The notes beneath the pieces were generated by a model. It was not told where the DNA came from. It saw nothing but the letters and a program-made list of their open reading frames with translations, and searched no databases. Both the position numbers and the translations under genes were made by a program. This document shows, one piece after another, positions 61,305 to 64,000 of a stretch of DNA of 64,000 nt; position 1 is the first letter of the stretch; every line of letters begins with the position of its first letter. Source of the DNA: an uncultured Pseudomonadota bacterium (GTDB taxonomy: Bacteria > Pseudomonadota > Gammaproteobacteria > Steroidobacterales > Steroidobacteraceae); the NCBI GenBank assembly GCA_903832085.1, contig CAIKZZ010000001.1:62001-126000 (forward strand), read 5' to 3'.

Positions 61305-62774
61305 ATGACAACACCCCTCTCCCTCTCGGACCCCTCGTTACTACGCGACAAGAACTATATCAATGGGCAATGGCATGACTCGGATGATCGGGCAAGTATT
61401 ACGGTAACGAATCCTGCTAGCGGAGTCGTATTGGGCACTGTACCTAACTGTGGCGCAAACGAGACTCGCAAGGCGATCGCTGCCGCGAAGGCTGCATTAC
61501 CGGCCTGGTCAGCAAAATCCGCCAAAGAGCGCGGCAAGTTACTTAGACGCCTAAGTGACTTGATGTTGGAAAACACAGAGGATTTGGGACGATTGATGAC
61601 AGCTGAGCAAGGTAAGCCACTTGCGGAAGCCAAAGGAGAAGTCGCTTACGCTGCATCCTTTTATGAATGGTTTGGTGAAGAGGGCCGTCGAATTTATGGG
61701 GATGTTATTCCAGCAGCAGCGGCCGACAAACGTTTGTTTGCGCTGCGTCAGCCGATCGGAGTGGTAGGCGCGATTACTCCTTGGAACTTTCCGGCGGCGA
61801 TGATTACCCGTAAAGCGGGCGCGGCCCTCGCGGCCGGGTGCACCTTTGTAGTGAAACCAGCCGAATCAACCCCTTTTTCAGCACTTGCACAAGCCGAACT
61901 CGCAGCACGAGCAGGCATTCCTCCGGGTGTGTTCAACGTCATTACTGGAAAAGCGTCCGCCATCGGTGGTGAACTCACCTCCAATCGTGACGTCGCTAAA
62001 ATCACTTTCACAGGATCAACTGAGATCGGAAAATTGCTGATGTCCCAATGTGCTAGCACCGTTAAAAAGGTGTCTTTAGAACTGGGCGGTAATGCTCCAT
62101 TTATCGTTTTCGACGATGCCGATTTAGATGCCGCGGTGACAGGCGCGCTTGCAAGCAAGTACCGCAACACTGGGCAAACCTGTGTCTGCGCTAATCGCCT
62201 ATTAGTACAGGCGGGTGTATACGATACTTTTGTTGCAAAACTAATAGAAGCTACAAAAAAATTACGCGTTGGCAATGGCCTTGAGGGTCCCACCGAACAA
62301 GGTCCATTAATTGATGCTGATGCGGTCGCGAAGGTTGAAAGCCATATCGCTGATGCCGTCGGCAAGGGCGCCACCATCGCACTCGGTGGCAAACGTCATA
62401 GCCTTGGTGGCACTTTTTTTGAGCCTACGATTCTGACTGGTGCGACACCAAACATGCGAATCGCTCGCGAAGAGACCTTCGGGCCAGTTGCGCCCATCTT
62501 TCGCTTTACAACTGAACAAGAAGCCATCCATATGGCCAATGACACCGAATTTGGTCTTGCGGCATACTTCTATACGCGTGATCTTGCGCGGTCTTGGCGA
62601 GTTGCGGAAGCACTCGAGTACGGCATCGTTGGTCTAAATACTGGCATCATCTCAACAGAAGAGGCTCCCTTCGGAGGATGGAAGGAGTCAGGCATTGGTC
62701 GAGAGGGCTCCAAGTACGGCATTCTTGATTACACTGAACTTAAGTATCTGTGCATTGGTGGCATTACGCCGTAA
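61305..62774 (+). CDS. gabD: succinate-semialdehyde dehydrogenase (NADP+), GabD-like
   Basis: This is a 489-aa aldehyde dehydrogenase. The catalytic Cys is in 'NTGQTCVCANRLLV' (~293), the general base Glu in 'VSLELGGNAPFIVFDDAD', and the cofactor motif is 'FTGSTEIGKLLM'. The ending 'EEAPFGGWKESGIGREGSKYG' and 'LDYTELKYLCIGGI' are strong GabD signatures, making succinate semialdehyde the likely substrate, though close relatives act on glutarate or other semialdehydes. No gabT is adjacent. It is divergent from fadBA. Confidence 0.93.
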   Translation: MTTPLSLSDPSLLRDKNYINGQWHDSDDRASITVTNPASGVVLGTVPNCGANETRKAIAAAKAALPAWSAKSAKERGKLLRRLSDLMLENTEDLGRLMTAEQGKPLAEAKGEVAYAASFYEWFGEEGRRIYGDVIPAAAADKRLFALRQPIGVVGAITPWNFPAAMITRKAGAALAAGCTFVVKPAESTPFSALAQAELAARAGIPPGVFNVITGKASAIGGELTSNRDVAKITFTGSTEIGKLLMSQCASTVKKVSLELGGNAPFIVFDDADLDAAVTGALASKYRNTGQTCVCANRLLVQAGVYDTFVAKLIEATKKLRVGNGLEGPTEQGPLIDADAVAKVESHIADAVGKGATIALGGKRHSLGGTFFEPTILTGATPNMRIAREETFGPVAPIFRFTTEQEAIHMANDTEFGLAAYFYTRDLARSWRVAEALEYGIVGLNTGIISTEEAPFGGWKESGIGREGSKYGILDYTELKYLCIGGITP

Positions 62775-62860
62775 ACCTTACGCTCGGCTGAGGACTGTGA
62801 CTACACCACGCGCTAGCACAGTGATGCTGGTGTGCATCTAAATTAGCCTGTAAGTAAACC

Positions 62861-63574
62861 ATGCTAGGCCGACTATCAGAGCTGTCCATATCGACGAGTG
62901 ACATCCTCGACTCTTGGAACTTCTACACACGGCTCGGATTCACTACAACGAGCAGTGCCGATATCTGGCCCTATCGATATAGCGTTGTCACTGACGGTCG
63001 TCTCTCCCTAGGCCTACACGAGAACAACCTCAGTGGAGTCGTACTCACATACGTCTTACCTGATATTAATCAACATTTCCTGTCGTTTAAAAAACAAGGC
63101 ATTGTCTTTGAGCTAGAACAGCTAGGTGACCAGCGCTTTAATGAGTTACTTTTTAGATCCCCTGACGGCACCTGCATCCGCCTGATTGAAGCACCAACCT
63201 ACTCTCAGCTAACTCCTGACGCGATCTCGCTTTTAGGCTGGTTTGAGCAGCCCCTAATGGCATCTCACAACCTAAAAGCAGCGACAAGATTTTGGGAAAA
63301 TCTTCAGTTTGTTTCGATGCCAGAAGAGCATTTGCCAGTTAGTCATATCCCGCTCATTAACGATGCGATCAGCCTAGGACTGCATACCGCACGCGGCTGG
63401 GCGAACGAAACTCTCTGGTTTCGAGTTCACGACATAAGCGATGTCCGAGGCAAATTACGGAGTCGCGACATAGCGGTCAACAACCCTCTACCGCCAGGAC
63501 TAGACCCAGCGCATCATGTCATGCTGCGTGCCCCAGAAGGTACCCAGCTGTTACTAAGCAGTATGAGCGAATAA
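62861..63574 (+). CDS. VOC (glyoxalase/bleomycin-resistance) superfamily protein
   Basis: This is a 237-aa protein with two VOC repeats (residues ~1-115 and ~125-235), as in extradiol dioxygenases and glyoxalase-like enzymes. The first begins 'LSELSISTSDILDSWNFYTRLGF'. Metal ligands are not conserved clearly enough to predict the reaction. It precedes the nucleosidase gene by six bases and is probably co-transcribed with it. Confidence 0.82.
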   Translation: MLGRLSELSISTSDILDSWNFYTRLGFTTTSSADIWPYRYSVVTDGRLSLGLHENNLSGVVLTYVLPDINQHFLSFKKQGIVFELEQLGDQRFNELLFRSPDGTCIRLIEAPTYSQLTPDAISLLGWFEQPLMASHNLKAATRFWENLQFVSMPEEHLPVSHIPLINDAISLGLHTARGWANETLWFRVHDISDVRGKLRSRDIAVNNPLPPGLDPAHHVMLRAPEGTQLLLSSMSE

Positions 63575-63580
63575 ATACCC

Positions 63581-64000
63581 ATGAACCCACTAAGTGCGAC
63601 CGACATACTCATTGTTTTTGCAATGAAAGAGGAAGCCGCTGACGAATTCAGTGATGTACTTTCTCCTATACTCTACACAGGCATAGGCAAGATCAATTCC
63701 GCCTGGGCACTTACTAAGCAGCTTATGCTTAATAAACCTCGCCTTGTATTAGATTTCGGAACCGCCGGAAGCCCATCCATTCCTCGCCATACGCTTGTTG
63801 AATGCACTCGCTTCATTCAACGAGACATGGATGCAAGACCACTCGGCTTTCCACTTGGACATACGCCTCTCGATAATATCCCTGCTGATATATCAGCCAT
63901 GCGGCGTCTGCCATTTATTCGTGAGGCCACCTGCGGCAGTGCCGACCAGTTCGTGTCGGGACATGACTTAGGTGACTGCGATCTTGTCGAAATGGAGGCT
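63581..64000 (+). CDS. nucleoside phosphorylase / MTA-SAH nucleosidase family, 3' end outside window
   Basis: An open frame runs from the ATG at 63581 to the window end (140 codons, no stop) and is absent from the ORF track. It begins 'NPLSATDILIVFAMKEEAAD', with the 'AMKEEA' and 'YTGIGKINSAWAL' and 'LVLDFGTAGS' segments of MtnN-like nucleosidases, and ends in 'CDLVEMEA', the ribose-binding motif of the family (M-E in the active site). The product would cleave a nucleoside such as adenosylhomocysteine or methylthioadenosine; the substrate is not settled. It lies 6 bases after the VOC gene. Confidence 0.88.
   Translation, partial: MNPLSATDILIVFAMKEEAADEFSDVLSPILYTGIGKINSAWALTKQLMLNKPRLVLDFGTAGSPSIPRHTLVECTRFIQRDMDARPLGFPLGHTPLDNIPADISAMRRLPFIREATCGSADQFVSGHDLGDCDLVEMEA

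Overview
The window is ordinary chromosomal DNA from a gammaproteobacterium of moderate GC (about 52-54% by eye). The order yqeY-dnaG-rpoD, a gamma-type gshA, HrpB, a fused FadB, class I PhaC, a high-potential iron-sulfur protein and single-chain pyruvate carboxylase suggest a free-living aerobe near the Nevskiales/Steroidobacterales/Xanthomonadales part of the class. That placement is inference. I see no phage, plasmid, transposon, CRISPR array or rRNA. Genes are tightly packed on both strands, and many convergent pairs are separated by only a few bases. Layout: 0-4.4 kb holds the replication/transcription cluster (yqeY partial at the window edge, dnaG, rpoD with its own promoter). 4.4-7.6 kb holds azlC-azlD and a three-gene envelope operon, two members of which share a split sequence module. 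8-13 kb holds an ABC exporter, an SPFH protein, and a GH99-like/WbsX protein with a methyltransferase. 13.26-13.62 kb holds the most notable element: a tRNA-Ile2(CAU) gene interrupted just after its anticodon by a 279-nt group I intron. 13.8-19.6 kb holds rmuC, a GH17-GT2 beta-glucan synthase, a HiPIP, a glutaredoxin-DinB fusion and a small basic secreted protein. 20-28 kb holds an NlpC/P60 lipoprotein, hydroxyproline epimerase, hrpB, DedA, a UshA-like nucleotidase with a small membrane protein, and a Cfa-like methyltransferase. 28.4-31.5 kb holds a two-gene ABC importer with a doubled permease and no binding protein. 31.5-36.7 kb holds an ilvA-hydrolase-MFS operon, a DUF4272 protein and a hydrolase lacking its nucleophile. 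37-41.7 kb holds msrB, an M23 peptidase, gloA with an S1/P1 nuclease, a DsbA-like lipoprotein and a chromate transporter. 41.7-47.6 kb holds divergently arranged acetolactate synthase subunits, a thioesterase, two medium-chain reductases, a 2Fe-2S ferredoxin and an orphan PII protein. 47.8-57.7 kb holds a flavoprotein ferredoxin reductase, phaC, pyruvate carboxylase, a diguanylate cyclase, a small unknown gene and gshA. 57.8-64 kb holds fadBA, a gabD-like dehydrogenase, a VOC protein and a nucleosidase truncated by the window edge. Functionally the region combines central carbon handling (fadBA, phaC, pyc, semialdehyde dehydrogenase), branched-chain amino-acid synthesis and export (ilvA, ilvB, ilvH, azlCD), thiol and redox defence (gshA, gloA, msrB, glutaredoxin-DinB, DsbA-like) and envelope functions. 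Nothing here looks like a dedicated defence or mobile system. The self-splicing tRNA intron is the main unusual genetic element.
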